Positions 27,601-35,131 of a DNA stretch of 64,000 nucleotides are shown one piece after another. This stretch comes from an uncultured Lachnospiraceae bacterium (GTDB taxonomy: Bacteria > Bacillota > Clostridia > Lachnospirales > Lachnospiraceae), in NCBI GenBank assembly GCA_934351255.1, contig CAKRJH010000010.1, positions 1-64,000 on the forward strand, read 5' to 3'. Positions within the stretch are counted from its first letter, which is position 1, and every line of letters begins with the position of its first letter. The position numbers were made by a program, and so were the translations under genes. The notes under the pieces were generated by a model. It saw nothing but the letters and a program-made list of their open reading frames with translations, was not told the DNA's origin and did not search any database.

Positions 27601-30318
27601 GCCAGTTATTCAGGCTATGCTTCCGCTCAGTTTATCAATGTAACGACGGGAAACAGCAACGTTCTTGCATTGACAGGAACCAGAGCAAACAAATCAGGAT
27701 GCAGCATTACATTTACTACTCTGGGAAGTGGTATCTCCAGAACAATGAAACTGGTGGTATATGAGGAAGCGACTGCCATTCGAATCCGATATGCGAATTA
27801 TGGTTCCAATACGGTGTCAGATGTTCCGAGTGAGGGCGTAAGTGTCCGTCAGGGATGTGCGGTGAATTTCTCAGGAGTTCTGACTCCGGGAAGCAGTACG
27901 GATGAGTTGGAATGGTCCGTCAGTGATACCGCAAAGGCTACGATTGATGAGAATGGAAAACTGACAGCTATTGGTAAGGGAACAATCATTGTATATGCAA
28001 AGACAAAAGCAACACAGACCGGAGAGCGTGGTCTGGTACAGTCGGCAACGGTAACACTTCGTCAGGGAACAAATCATTTGGCTCTGGATAAGACGGAATT
28101 GGTGCAGAATTATTCCAGTACACAGAAAGCAACGATCACTGCCAGCGTCACTGATGAGAACGGAGACGCCGTAACGAATGCAGATATTCAGTGGACTTCT
28201 GATAATAATGCAGTAGTCACAGTACAGGACGGTCTGTCTACCAAGGCAAATCTTCAGTTTAAGAGTGTGGGTACTGCGACAATCACCGCGAAGATTGGAA
28301 ACGATGTGGTCGCTGCCTGTAAGGTGAAAAGTTATGTGCCTGTCTCTGACAGCCGTATTAGCATTACCGGAGTAAACGATAAAACATATGATTATAACGG
28401 TGCAGCCATTACACCGGAACCACAGGTTTCCTTTACAGATCCTGTGACCAAACAGGTTTCCGTGTTAAAGAAGGATAAGGATTATACGGTAGAATATGCA
28501 GACAATACCAATGCAGGAAGTGCAAAGTGTATTGTAAGCGGTCTTGGAAACTACACGACACCTGATGCAGAAAAGGCTGACAGTAAGACAGTAAATTATA
28601 CGATCAACCGCATCTATTTGTCTTCCTTGACAGCAGATCCTCTGGAAGATCAGTATTATACAGGATCAGAAATGACACCGGAGGTTGTTCTTCACAGTAC
28701 AACCACCACATTTGTTCAGGGGATTGATTTTACCTGTACTTATAAGAACAATGTCGCAGAAGGAAGAGCAGATGATGGAGATAAGGCACCAACAGTAGAA
28801 GTAAAACCATTGGATACCAAGAATTTCTACTCTGATGTGCTGAAACTGACATTTAATATTGTGGATAAGACGATCACTCATCCGGCATCTGACATTAAGA
28901 TCTATGATGCAAGCGGAAATGAAGTTGAGGGCAATAACCTGTACGTGGATGTAGATCAGCTTGCAACCTGGAAGGTTAAGGCAGTCAACGAAACCGGAAA
29001 TTGTGATGATATAGTTTCTATCTATGTGACAGATGCCAATAAATATCTGGCAGGTGGATTTATCGGAGTGACGGATGGTGTAGAGAATACGTTGGTACTG
29101 CAGGGCAAGAAAGCAGGTACTACCAGTTTGAGTTTCCGTGCTCGCAGCGGTAAGTCGATCAAGGATATGAATGTGGTAGTGTATCAGCCTGCCAAGAAAC
29201 TGACAATGCAGTATTCCAGCGATGGAAAGAACTATCAGAACTGTAGTGATGACATGAGTCTGATCAGTAATCACTCCGGCTATTTTAAAGTGAAGTATGA
29301 CCCATCTGATTGTACAGATACAATAGAATGGTCTACTACAGACAGCAGCATCGCTACGGTAAGCGATACAGGAGTGCTTACAGCACTGGCACCCGGAAAT
29401 GTGACGCTGACGGCAAAGACGAAAGCAACAGAGACCGGAGAACGTGGCGAGACGATCAAACTTCGTCTGACAATCACACAAAATAATCCGGCAACATCCA
29501 TCACATTAGATGAAGCAGCAATCACGTTGAAAGCCGGAGCAACTAAGACATTAAAGGCAACGGTACTGCCGGCTAACAATACAGAGCAGTTGCTGTGGAC
29601 ATCAGCGGATGAGAAGGTAGCCACTATCAGCCAGGCCGGTGTGGTGACTGCAGTAGGTGGTGGAAGTACTGTTGTCAGATGTTCCGGTTTTGATGGAAAG
29701 ATTTTTGCAGAATGTAAAGTAAATGTCCTGCAGGCTGCAGATAAGCTGGAATTATCAGATACAGAAAAAACACTGGAAGTCGGACAGACATTGAATCTGA
29801 CAGCAAGTCTCACGCCGGAGACAGCGATTGAGCAGTTTAGCTGGAGTACATCAGATAAGGCGATAGCGACAGTCACACCTTCCGTGGAGAAAAACGCGGC
29901 AGGAAAGGACTCTGCTGTGGTAACTGCATTGAAAGAGGGAACAGTGACGATCACTGTGAAGTCATCGTCTTCAAATCTGACAGCAAAATGTACGATCAAT
30001 GTCGTAGCTGCAGGAACAGTCAATCAGGATCAGAAGCTGGCAGCACCGGCGAAACTGAAGTTGAAGAATCTGAAAGGAAAGAAATTGAAAGTAACCTATG
30101 GCACAGTAGAAGGTGCAGAGGGATATCAGATTTCTTATGGCTTAAAGAGCAGCTTTAAGGGTGCGAAAGCAAAAGTATCGAAAAAGGCTACGATTACATT
30201 AAAGAAGTTAAAGAAGAAAAAGACATATTATGTAAGAGTTCGTGCCTTTAAGACAGTAGATGGAGTGAAAGTCTACGGATCCTGGAGTAAGAAGGCAAAG
30301 CTGAAGATTAAGAAATAA
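24613..30318 (+). CDS. Giant secreted protein with bacterial Ig-like (Big_2) repeats, 1901 aa
   Basis: A Sec signal peptide ends near residue 32 (DVRAQAAS). The mature protein is a chain of Ig-like domains with the Big_2 signature (WxSSDxxxATVDxxGxVTG), for example near residues 300-375, 590-675, 1625-1705 and 1711-1795. A fibronectin-III-like module (about 1810-1901) ends in a Lys-rich tail. A block of 477 residues is duplicated in tandem (about 673-1150 and 1150-1627). There is no sortase motif or membrane anchor, so attachment may depend on the basic tail. It is probably an adhesin or wall-associated scaffold; the ligand is unknown. Confidence 0.85.
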   Translation: MKKWFKRVGACVLAASMVLTGGAFSDVRAQAASGSISVTAISVGSESKDEEFHRVSLDKTYAQSFSTDAVQDGESAGSLYIDYNAAITFRLNLTGSDRASVRVYNKSLSAEDEKRSSECLLSDYEEGTMGSKDSANRWLYQDDYQVADGNTFTFYNQLNVGSEYAIRIMVSGGKSLYYYVHSLQPAKTVEISGDYQMHTDHSKTYKVSCNPTNSTDYYQWSSSDKNVATVPAEVMSGKTVSVTTKNKAAAVDLSVQADPGVPASTSASSVMKVTSPRFGLDSLPITVGEYIPATQIEVEPETEGTSAKLAVGDTLALKEMTSPKNATKDYDTWESSDKKIATVDDKGVVTGVSSGTVDIICRQEKDGANVYGTYRLTVYTPVAPSGTLQADASVVYIRENNEYTVNITSTTKGADEPLEWTCDNSSIQMTDVYDGDTLDTYKKKISLKSNYRAGTTAHVTVSAEKYNRSTQITFYIVDPLADSDKLDVTMTNDGKNTVSQSVDQDETIDCYIGETMTLKGVAKPAGQVGDGQKDMVDFAYDTEFAQISVNSTDGIMSVTGAKKGTFSVTVSSSSNPKLNSTFRIRVRQVTSAVTLNPVSVNIAAGTVYKDLKLSQSAGADEDILWTTSDSKVATVMQAEDGSISINGLTAGKATITATAKHSLKKATLSVTVTGTSQLTLTESRKVVNYGSTQTVTLTAKLVDEKGNDVPSPNLEWSSDNDTVARWTSSNTSAKSATFKVSGFGKAMVSVKYGETTATCEVISYCPISNNNYVAVSGIEKNYDYNGGEIKPLPVVSFTDPVTKEVSNLKEGKDYTVTYTSNRNAGTAYVKINGAGNFTNPDSDKVDARQISFGINKVYLKNMTISPATIASQYFTGSAMCPEVSVSSDAVTFIPGVDYTVTYKNNVAVSTATQKASVTLTPKTSNFYSEAVVMEFDIVQRQVQEEASQIRIYDDQGNEVTGDTLYVDVNKNNTDYYTVKAVSENGSCDDIVKIDNTASYSGYASAQFINVTTGNSNVLALTGTRANKSGCSITFTTLGSGISRTMKLVVYEEATAIRIRYANYGSNTVSDVPSEGVSVRQGCAVNFSGVLTPGSSTDELEWSVSDTAKATIDENGKLTAIGKGTIIVYAKTKATQTGERGLVQSATVTLRQGTNHLALDKTELVQNYSSTQKATITASVTDENGDAVTNADIQWTSDNNAVVTVQDGLSTKANLQFKSVGTATITAKIGNDVVAACKVKSYVPVSDSRISITGVNDKTYDYNGAAITPEPQVSFTDPVTKQVSVLKKDKDYTVEYADNTNAGSAKCIVSGLGNYTTPDAEKADSKTVNYTINRIYLSSLTADPLEDQYYTGSEMTPEVVLHSTTTTFVQGIDFTCTYKNNVAEGRADDGDKAPTVEVKPLDTKNFYSDVLKLTFNIVDKTITHPASDIKIYDASGNEVEGNNLYVDVDQLATWKVKAVNETGNCDDIVSIYVTDANKYLAGGFIGVTDGVENTLVLQGKKAGTTSLSFRARSGKSIKDMNVVVYQPAKKLTMQYSSDGKNYQNCSDDMSLISNHSGYFKVKYDPSDCTDTIEWSTTDSSIATVSDTGVLTALAPGNVTLTAKTKATETGERGETIKLRLTITQNNPATSITLDEAAITLKAGATKTLKATVLPANNTEQLLWTSADEKVATISQAGVVTAVGGGSTVVRCSGFDGKIFAECKVNVLQAADKLELSDTEKTLEVGQTLNLTASLTPETAIEQFSWSTSDKAIATVTPSVEKNAAGKDSAVVTALKEGTVTITVKSSSSNLTAKCTINVVAAGTVNQDQKLAAPAKLKLKNLKGKKLKVTYGTVEGAEGYQISYGLKSSFKGAKAKVSKKATITLKKLKKKKTYYVRVRAFKTVDGVKVYGSWSKKAKLKIKK
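26632..29493 (+). repeat. Diverged tandem duplication inside the Ig-like gene
   Basis: Two units of 1431 bases (477 codons) lie head to tail, about 26632-28062 and 28063-29493. Landmarks such as YDYNG (26956 and 28387) and VSFTDPVTK recur at exactly this distance. DNA identity is clearly diverged, so the duplication is old. Confidence 0.8.
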
Positions 30319-30337
30319 GAGAAACAAAGCGGTTTGG

Positions 30338-30375
30338 TGCGCTCATGTCAGAGAAATGTGATGTGAGCGCATTTT
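30338..30375 (+). terminator. Terminator after the Ig-like gene
   Basis: TGCGCTCA (30338-30345) pairs with TGAGCGCA (30364-30371), followed by TTTTAT. The loop is long but itself partly complementary. Confidence 0.6.
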
Positions 30376-30435
30376 ATGGAGAAAAGAGCAATGATAACAA
30401 AAATTGTTAAGAAGATTGGCAGAGGAATTTTCCAT

Positions 30436-30464
30436 TTGACATTTCCCCTCACCTTTGTTATCCT
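30436..30464 (+). promoter_or_regulatory. Promoter of tyrS
   Basis: A perfect TTGACA (30436-30441), a 17-base spacer and TATCCT (30459-30464) with extended TG. Transcription would start near 30471, just before the T-box leader. Confidence 0.7.
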
Positions 30465-30479
30465 TGTACCATATCATAA

Positions 30480-30760
30480 AAGCGAAGAAGAGAATAAGTA
30501 CTGCAGTGGGAAGCCACAGAGAGTTGCCGGTTTGCTGAGAGGCGCGGAGGAAAGCTGTCAGGAATACATCTCGGAGTTGCCCGTGGAAATCCGGTTCGCC
30601 GGAGAGTAGATGAGGACGGGGGTGCCCGTTACAGCACAGGGATATGTTGGTATCCTGTGGAGGCTGTCAGTGTGAGCTGGCGGTGAAGTAAGGTGGTTAC
30701 ACGTATGTATGATGCGTCCTTATCTCGAGGTTATCTCGAGGTAAGGACTTTTTTTTATTT
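30480..30760 (+). promoter_or_regulatory. Tyrosine-specific T-box riboswitch
   Basis: The tyrS leader has the features of a T-box. A stem I region contains GAGAGTTGCCGG, and a specifier-loop sequence GAATACATC presents the tyrosine codon TAC at 30565-30567. The conserved T-box sequence at about 30685-30703 contains AGGTGGTTAC, whose TGGT can pair with the ACCA end of tRNA-Tyr. A terminator closes the leader. Uncharged tRNA-Tyr would bind and prevent termination. No convincing ORF lies in this 470-base gap. Confidence 0.9.
30716..30758 (+). terminator. T-box regulated terminator
   Basis: GTCCTTA (30716-30722) pairs with TAAGGAC (30742-30748), continued by a CTCGAG/CTCGAG inner stem, and a long run of Ts follows from 30749. 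Confidence 0.9.
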
Positions 30761-30791
30761 TATGGAAACTTTTATGTAGGAGGAATGACAA

Positions 30792-32015
30792 ATGACAACG
30801 TATGACGAGCTGGTGGCACGTGGGCTGATCGCCCAGGTGACCAACGAAGAAGAGATCAAGAAGATGGTCAATGAGGGCAAGGCGGTATTTTATATCGGGT
30901 TTGATCCGACGGCAGACAGTCTGCATGTGGGACATTTCATGGCTCTGTGCCTGATGAAGAGACTGCAGATGGCCGGCAACAAGCCGATTGCTCTGATCGG
31001 TGGAGGTACTGCGATGATCGGTGATCCGTCCGGAAAGACGGACATGCGCAGCATGATGACCAAGGAGACGATCGATCACAATGTCGAGTGCTTCAAGAAG
31101 CAGATGAGCCGGTTTATCGATTTTTCCGATGGGAAAGCATTGTTGGTCAACAATGCAGACTGGATCCTGGATATGAACTACATGGAGGTGCTGCGTGAGA
31201 TCGGTCCTCATTTCTCAGTGAACCGTATGCTGGCGGCTGAGTGCTACAAGCAGCGTATGGAACGTGGCTTGACGTTCCTGGAGTTCAACTACATGATCCT
31301 GCAGAGTTATGATTTCTACGCATTGTTCCAGAAATATGGCTGTAATATGCAGTTCGGTGGAGATGACCAGTGGAGTAACATGCTGGGCGGTACTGAGCTG
31401 ATCCGCCGTAAGCTGGGCAAGGATGCACATGCGATGACGATCAATCTGCTGCTGAATTCCGAGGGAAAGAAGATGGGCAAGACCGTGTCCGGAGCAGTTT
31501 GGCTGGATCCAAACAAGACGTCACCATTTGATTTCTATCAGTACTGGAGAAATGTGGCGGATGCGGATGTCTTAAAATGCTTGCGTATGCTGACGTTCCT
31601 GCCACTGGAGCAGATCGACGAGATGGATCAGTGGGAGGGCAGCCAGTTAAATCAGGCCAAGGAGATCCTGGCATACGAACTGACCAAGCTGGTACACGGC
31701 GAGGAAGAGGCCAAGAAGGCACAGGAAGGTGCCAGAGCATTGTTTGCGAGCGGATCCGCTGCTCAGATGCCGGAGGTTGCTCTGTCTGAGGATGATTTTG
31801 AGGATGGACAGATCGGTATCCTGAAGCTCCTTGTCAAGGCGGGACTCGCTTCTTCCAATGGAGAGGCACGTCGAAATGTCGAGCAGGGCGGTGTCTCTGT
31901 GGACGGAGAGAAGGTCTCTGATGTGAAGGCCATGATCGCAAAAGCAGATATCCCGGAGGAGGGAATCGTGCTGAAGCGTGGAAAGAAGAAATTCATGCGC
32001 ATTGTGGTAAAATAA
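30792..32015 (+). CDS. tyrS: Tyrosyl-tRNA synthetase
   Basis: It charges tRNA-Tyr with tyrosine. The 407-aa protein has the class I HIGH-type motif in DSLHVGH (about residue 45-50), the tyrosine-pocket segments FLEFNYMILQSYDF and GGDDQWSNM, and the KMSKS-type motif as KKMGKT. A C-terminal S4 RNA-binding domain (about residues 335-400) completes it. An AGGAGGAA SD precedes ATG 30792. Expression is controlled by the upstream T-box. Confidence 0.97.
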   Translation: MTTYDELVARGLIAQVTNEEEIKKMVNEGKAVFYIGFDPTADSLHVGHFMALCLMKRLQMAGNKPIALIGGGTAMIGDPSGKTDMRSMMTKETIDHNVECFKKQMSRFIDFSDGKALLVNNADWILDMNYMEVLREIGPHFSVNRMLAAECYKQRMERGLTFLEFNYMILQSYDFYALFQKYGCNMQFGGDDQWSNMLGGTELIRRKLGKDAHAMTINLLLNSEGKKMGKTVSGAVWLDPNKTSPFDFYQYWRNVADADVLKCLRMLTFLPLEQIDEMDQWEGSQLNQAKEILAYELTKLVHGEEEAKKAQEGARALFASGSAAQMPEVALSEDDFEDGQIGILKLLVKAGLASSNGEARRNVEQGGVSVDGEKVSDVKAMIAKADIPEEGIVLKRGKKKFMRIVVK

Positions 32016-32075
32016 TCTGCTGCATCCGTTTTGGATAAGCGAATAAGCAGAAATTGCGGATAAGCAGAAATTATA

Positions 32076-32128
32076 AAAAGAACACAGACTGTATATCACA
32101 GCATAGTGATATGAGCCTGTGTTCTTTT
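32076..32128. terminator. Bidirectional terminator between tyrS and the DUF4364 gene
   Basis: A 12-bp A-rich/T-rich stem (32076-32087 with 32117-32128) encloses a second stem (32093-32099 with about 32105-32112). Each direction reads into a run of four Ts, suiting the converging genes. Confidence 0.8.
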
Positions 32129-32131
32129 GGG

Positions 32132-32653
32132 TTAATCGGTATTCATAATGCGGAACAGTTCCTGAAAGACCTCTTCGTGTTTTTTCTCGAAACGCTGACA
32201 AAATGTCACGGCGTCCTCCTCGGAAGGGACATTCATGGTGACTTCCATGAGGGTGGTACCTCTCTCCAGCAGAGAGCCGGTCGCGAGATAATCCTCGGGT
32301 CCGACCTGTGTGTAGTCGGTTTTGATCGAGGAGGAGGAGACGATGTCCAGATGATGTTTGGTGAGGTAGGCCTCAATCTGGTGTTTGGTATCATCGGGAA
32401 GCTGCTTCCCGAAAAAGTCCAGCGTCTTTTCTCCGATCTCTCCCAGCACATAGTAGGAGGTCTTGTGCGTCTGTTCGGTGAGGATCATGCGGTCCTCGCA
32501 CAGCTGCGTCAATGTTTCCTGTATGGAAAAATAATCGGTGTATCCCTCCTCCAGGATGAAATCCGAGAGGATCGCATTGGAGGTCGGCTGTCCCGTTTTC
32601 TTTAAGAAATATAAGATGATCAGTTTGTAGAGTTGTAATGCGTCAGGTGTCAA
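32132..32653 (-). CDS. DUF4364 family protein
   Basis: The 173-aa soluble protein begins with a winged-helix-like region (LQLYKLIILYFLKKTGQPTS, then YFSIQETLTQL). A conserved-looking C-terminal alpha-beta part follows. I recognise it as DUF4364, found in Clostridia and suspected to be a small transcription-related protein; its function is unknown. Its start overlaps the 3' end of yhcC by 11 bases, so the two are probably co-translated as the end of the malic enzyme-yhcC-DUF4364 leftward operon. Confidence 0.75.
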   Translation of the reverse strand: MTPDALQLYKLIILYFLKKTGQPTSNAILSDFILEEGYTDYFSIQETLTQLCEDRMILTEQTHKTSYYVLGEIGEKTLDFFGKQLPDDTKHQIEAYLTKHHLDIVSSSSIKTDYTQVGPEDYLATGSLLERGTTLMEVTMNVPSEEDAVTFCQRFEKKHEEVFQELFRIMNTD

Positions 32654-33695
32654 AGTGACACTCCTTTCCTATATAGTTTCGGCCCTGGTAACAGCCACGG
32701 ACTTTCATGGCATGCCCCATGGCTCCCATGACGCCCCGCTTATCCAGGCTCCATCGGGGAGCGAGCAGAAGATCTCTGGGGCCGTCCCCGGTCAGCCGGT
32801 GGATGACAATATCCGGTCTGAGATGGTCAATGCAGTCCAGCACCAGGTCAATATATTCATCCCGGCTCAGGATATGCCAGTCCGCAGTCTCGGGTGGCAG
32901 CGTCTGCCCGGGACAGGGGTGGCCAATTGGCCCTTGCCGCCTCGTAAGGTCCGCAGTCTGTTTTTGTTCATACCAGATCCCAAGATCCGTGCCTTTCAGG
33001 ACATGCAGAAGCTGTAGCTTGATCCCGGAGATGGGAAGCGTATTCAGATAGGAGATGGTCTGCAGCATATCCTGCGCGGTCTCTCCGGGAAGACCGAGAA
33101 TGACATGGACGATCACCGGGATATCCCGGGCGGCGAGACGGCGCACGCAGTCCTCAAAGACGGACAGGGGATAGCCACGCCGGATAAATGCGGCTGTTCT
33201 TTCATGGATCGTCTGCAGTCCCAGTTCGATCCAGACCGGTTTGATCTGACGGCATTCCTCAAGGAGTTCATACGTCTCCGGGAGGAAACAGTCCGGTCTG
33301 GTCGCGATCGACAGGGCTGCGACACGCGGGTGATGCAGGGCATCCAGATACCAGGTACGGAGCTGCCGGATCGGTGCATAGGTACCTGAATATGCCTGAA
33401 AATAGGCGATGAAGCGATCACCTACGGGTTTCTTGCCGCGTTTCAGGAAGTCGATCGCTTCATCTATCTGTGTCTGAATATGCTGATGGTCTCCGGCGTG
33501 GGCTGCGAAATCACCGGAACCGCCCGCGCTGCAGAAGATACAGCCGCGCCGGTCCAGTGTGCCGTCCCGGTTGGGACAGGTGGTTCCCACATCCAGAGCC
33601 ACTTTGTAGATCTTCTCTCCGAAGGTCTGTCTCAGATAATAGTCCAGAGAGTAGTAGGGTTTGTCGCCCCATCGGGTTCGTGGTTCACTGCTCAT
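32643..33695 (-). CDS. yhcC: TIGR01212 family radical SAM protein (YhcC)
   Basis: The 350-aa protein has the family's iron-sulfur cysteines in CPNRDGT and GCIFC, the FQAYSGTYAP segment, the ELGLQTIHE motif, and the IHRLTGDGP ending typical of YhcC. YhcC is a radical SAM enzyme of unsettled role. It carries a 23-residue insertion (between two copies of the tripeptide TAD) that is absent from the family pattern as I know it; removing it restores a normal-looking QTADWHILSRDEY. It lies 4 bases after the malic enzyme stop and has no strong SD of its own, which suggests coupling. Confidence 0.88.
   Translation of the reverse strand: MSSEPRTRWGDKPYYSLDYYLRQTFGEKIYKVALDVGTTCPNRDGTLDRRGCIFCSAGGSGDFAAHAGDHQHIQTQIDEAIDFLKRGKKPVGDRFIAYFQAYSGTYAPIRQLRTWYLDALHHPRVAALSIATRPDCFLPETYELLEECRQIKPVWIELGLQTIHERTAAFIRRGYPLSVFEDCVRRLAARDIPVIVHVILGLPGETAQDMLQTISYLNTLPISGIKLQLLHVLKGTDLGIWYEQKQTADLTRRQGPIGHPCPGQTLPPETADWHILSRDEYIDLVLDCIDHLRPDIVIHRLTGDGPRDLLLAPRWSLDKRGVMGAMGHAMKVRGCYQGRNYIGKECHFDT
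32880..32959 (-). repeat. In-frame palindromic insertion within yhcC
   Basis: An 11-bp direct repeat (GTCCGCAGTCT on the plus strand, at 32880-32890 and 32949-32959) flanks extra sequence; the period is 69 bases, exactly 23 codons. The insert contains the perfect palindrome GGCCAATTGGCC, a GGCAG/CTGCC hairpin and CCCGGG. It resembles palindromic elements that insert in frame into genes. Confidence 0.7.
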
Positions 33696-33699
33696 GGGA

Positions 33700-34851
33700 T
33701 CAGTGAATGTTTTCTTTGATGGCGGCAGCGACTACATCGGCGACGCGTGGGTCAAATGCCTCCGGCAGGATATTGACATCGCTCAAGTCTTCCTCGGCAA
33801 CCAGTCCTGCAATGGCATGGGCTGCGGCCAGCTTCATTTCCTCGGTGATCTGTGTGGCACGTCCCTCGAGAGCACCCTTGAAAATGCCCGGGAAGGCTAC
33901 GACGTTATTGACCTGATTCGGGAAGTCGGAGCGGCCGGTTCCTACGACACGAGCACCGGCTGCCCTGGCTACGTCCGGCATGATCTCCGGAACAGGGTTG
34001 GCCATGGCGAACAGGATGGCATCGTGGTTCATGCTTGCGACCATCTCCGGTGTGACAATGTTTGGCGCGGAGACACCGACGAAGATGTCGGCTCCCTTGA
34101 GCGCATCTGCCAGAGTTCCGGTCTTGCCGCTCAGGTTGGTGACTTCCATCATCTCTTTCTGCATCCAGTTCAGATTCTCGGACTGCTTGGAGAGAATGCC
34201 GGAGATGTCACACATGACAACATCCTGGAATCCGTAGCGCAGAAGAAGTTTGGTGATGGCCACTCCGGCGGAACCGGCACCATTGACGACAACGTGGCAT
34301 TCTTCTTTGGTCTTGCCGACCACTTTCAGTCCGTTCATGATACCTGCGAGCACGACAATGGCTGTTCCGTGCTGGTCATCGTGGAAGACCGGGATGTTCA
34401 GGGCTTTTTTCAGACGCTCCTCGATCTCAAAGCAGCGGGGCGCGCTGATGTCCTCCAGGTTGATGCCGCCGAAGGCCGGTGCTATGTTAATGACAGTTTT
34501 GATGATCTCTTCGGTATCCTGGGTGTCCAGGCAGATTGGGAAGGCATTGACGCCGCCAAACTCCTTGAATAACACAGCCTTGCCCTCCATGACAGGCATG
34601 GCGGCTTCCGGGCCGATATTGCCAAGGCCGAGGACAGCGCTTCCGTCGGAAACGACCGCTACGGTGTTGGATTTGATCGTATACTGGTAGGCAGCTTCTT
34701 TATCTTTGGCGATCACTTTGCAGGGTTCTGCGACACCCGGTGTGTATGCCAGGGCAAGATCCTCGCGGGATTTGACCGTGCATTTCGGGGTGGTGTTGAT
34801 CTTTCCGTTCCATTCTTTGTGCAGTTGAAGTGCTTTTTCGCTGTTTGTCAT
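33700..34851 (-). CDS. Malic enzyme, NAD(P)-dependent
   Basis: It oxidatively decarboxylates malate to pyruvate. The 383-aa protein is the short prokaryotic type. It contains AYTPGVAEP with the catalytic Tyr, VVSDGSAVLGLGNIGP, the metal-binding DDQHGTA, and the Rossmann GAGSAGVA. Cofactor preference cannot be set from sequence by eye. It heads a leftward operon with yhcC and DUF4364 and has a well-formed promoter at 34906-34934. Confidence 0.93.
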   Translation of the reverse strand: MTNSEKALQLHKEWNGKINTTPKCTVKSREDLALAYTPGVAEPCKVIAKDKEAAYQYTIKSNTVAVVSDGSAVLGLGNIGPEAAMPVMEGKAVLFKEFGGVNAFPICLDTQDTEEIIKTVINIAPAFGGINLEDISAPRCFEIEERLKKALNIPVFHDDQHGTAIVVLAGIMNGLKVVGKTKEECHVVVNGAGSAGVAITKLLLRYGFQDVVMCDISGILSKQSENLNWMQKEMMEVTNLSGKTGTLADALKGADIFVGVSAPNIVTPEMVASMNHDAILFAMANPVPEIMPDVARAAGARVVGTGRSDFPNQVNNVVAFPGIFKGALEGRATQITEEMKLAAAHAIAGLVAEEDLSDVNILPEAFDPRVADVVAAAIKENIH

Positions 34852-34905
34852 GATAGTAACTCCTTTTTATTTGAATTTGTGATTGTAATTATCGACACTG
34901 TTATC

Positions 34906-34934
34906 ATCATATCATAAGAAAAAAAACTTGTCAG
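34906..34934 (-). promoter_or_regulatory. Promoter of the malic enzyme operon
   Basis: On the minus strand CTGACA (34934-34929), a 17-base spacer and TATGAT (34911-34906). The rest of the 280-base gap up to rho is very AT-rich and holds no gene. Confidence 0.65.
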
Positions 34935-35047
34935 CAGTCAAATTACTGTGTATACTGTGGATAAAGTTTCTAAATAATCTACTATATATTTTTTACATAA
35001 TTTAATCTTTAGAACTGTTCCACACGTTATTTTATATAATTGAGTCT

Positions 35048-35064
35048 TTGAACATTCCGTTCAA
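35048..35064. other. Inverted repeat in the rho upstream region
   Basis: TTGAAC and GTTCAA lie 5 bases apart upstream of rho. It resembles a LexA-type box but the spacing is one base too long, so the meaning is open. A TATAAT-like hexamer (35035-35040) lies just before it, without a convincing -35. Confidence 0.3.
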
Positions 35065-35131
35065 TACATATTTTTAGAAACTTCATTTTTTTATTTCAAA
35101 AATTCTTTAATAATATCAGAAAGAGGTAATT

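Noticed and set aside
29280..30023. 247-codon antisense frame in the Ig-like gene
   Set aside because: Val/Ser/Thr-rich shadow of the repeated coding sequence, without SD or family.
30376..30609. 77-codon open frame upstream of tyrS
   Set aside because: It overlaps the tyrS promoter and the T-box leader, and its second half reads through conserved riboswitch sequence.
32880..32959. Insertion sequence or transposon in yhcC
   Set aside because: The insert is only about 58 bases plus one repeat and encodes no transposase; a small palindromic element or duplication fits better.
33661..34572. 303-codon plus-strand frame over the malic enzyme gene
   Set aside because: No SD or recognisable family; the minus-strand malic enzyme is certain.
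35048..35064. LexA (SOS) box upstream of rho
   Set aside because: GAAC and GTTC are 5 bases apart rather than the 4 expected in Firmicutes LexA sites.
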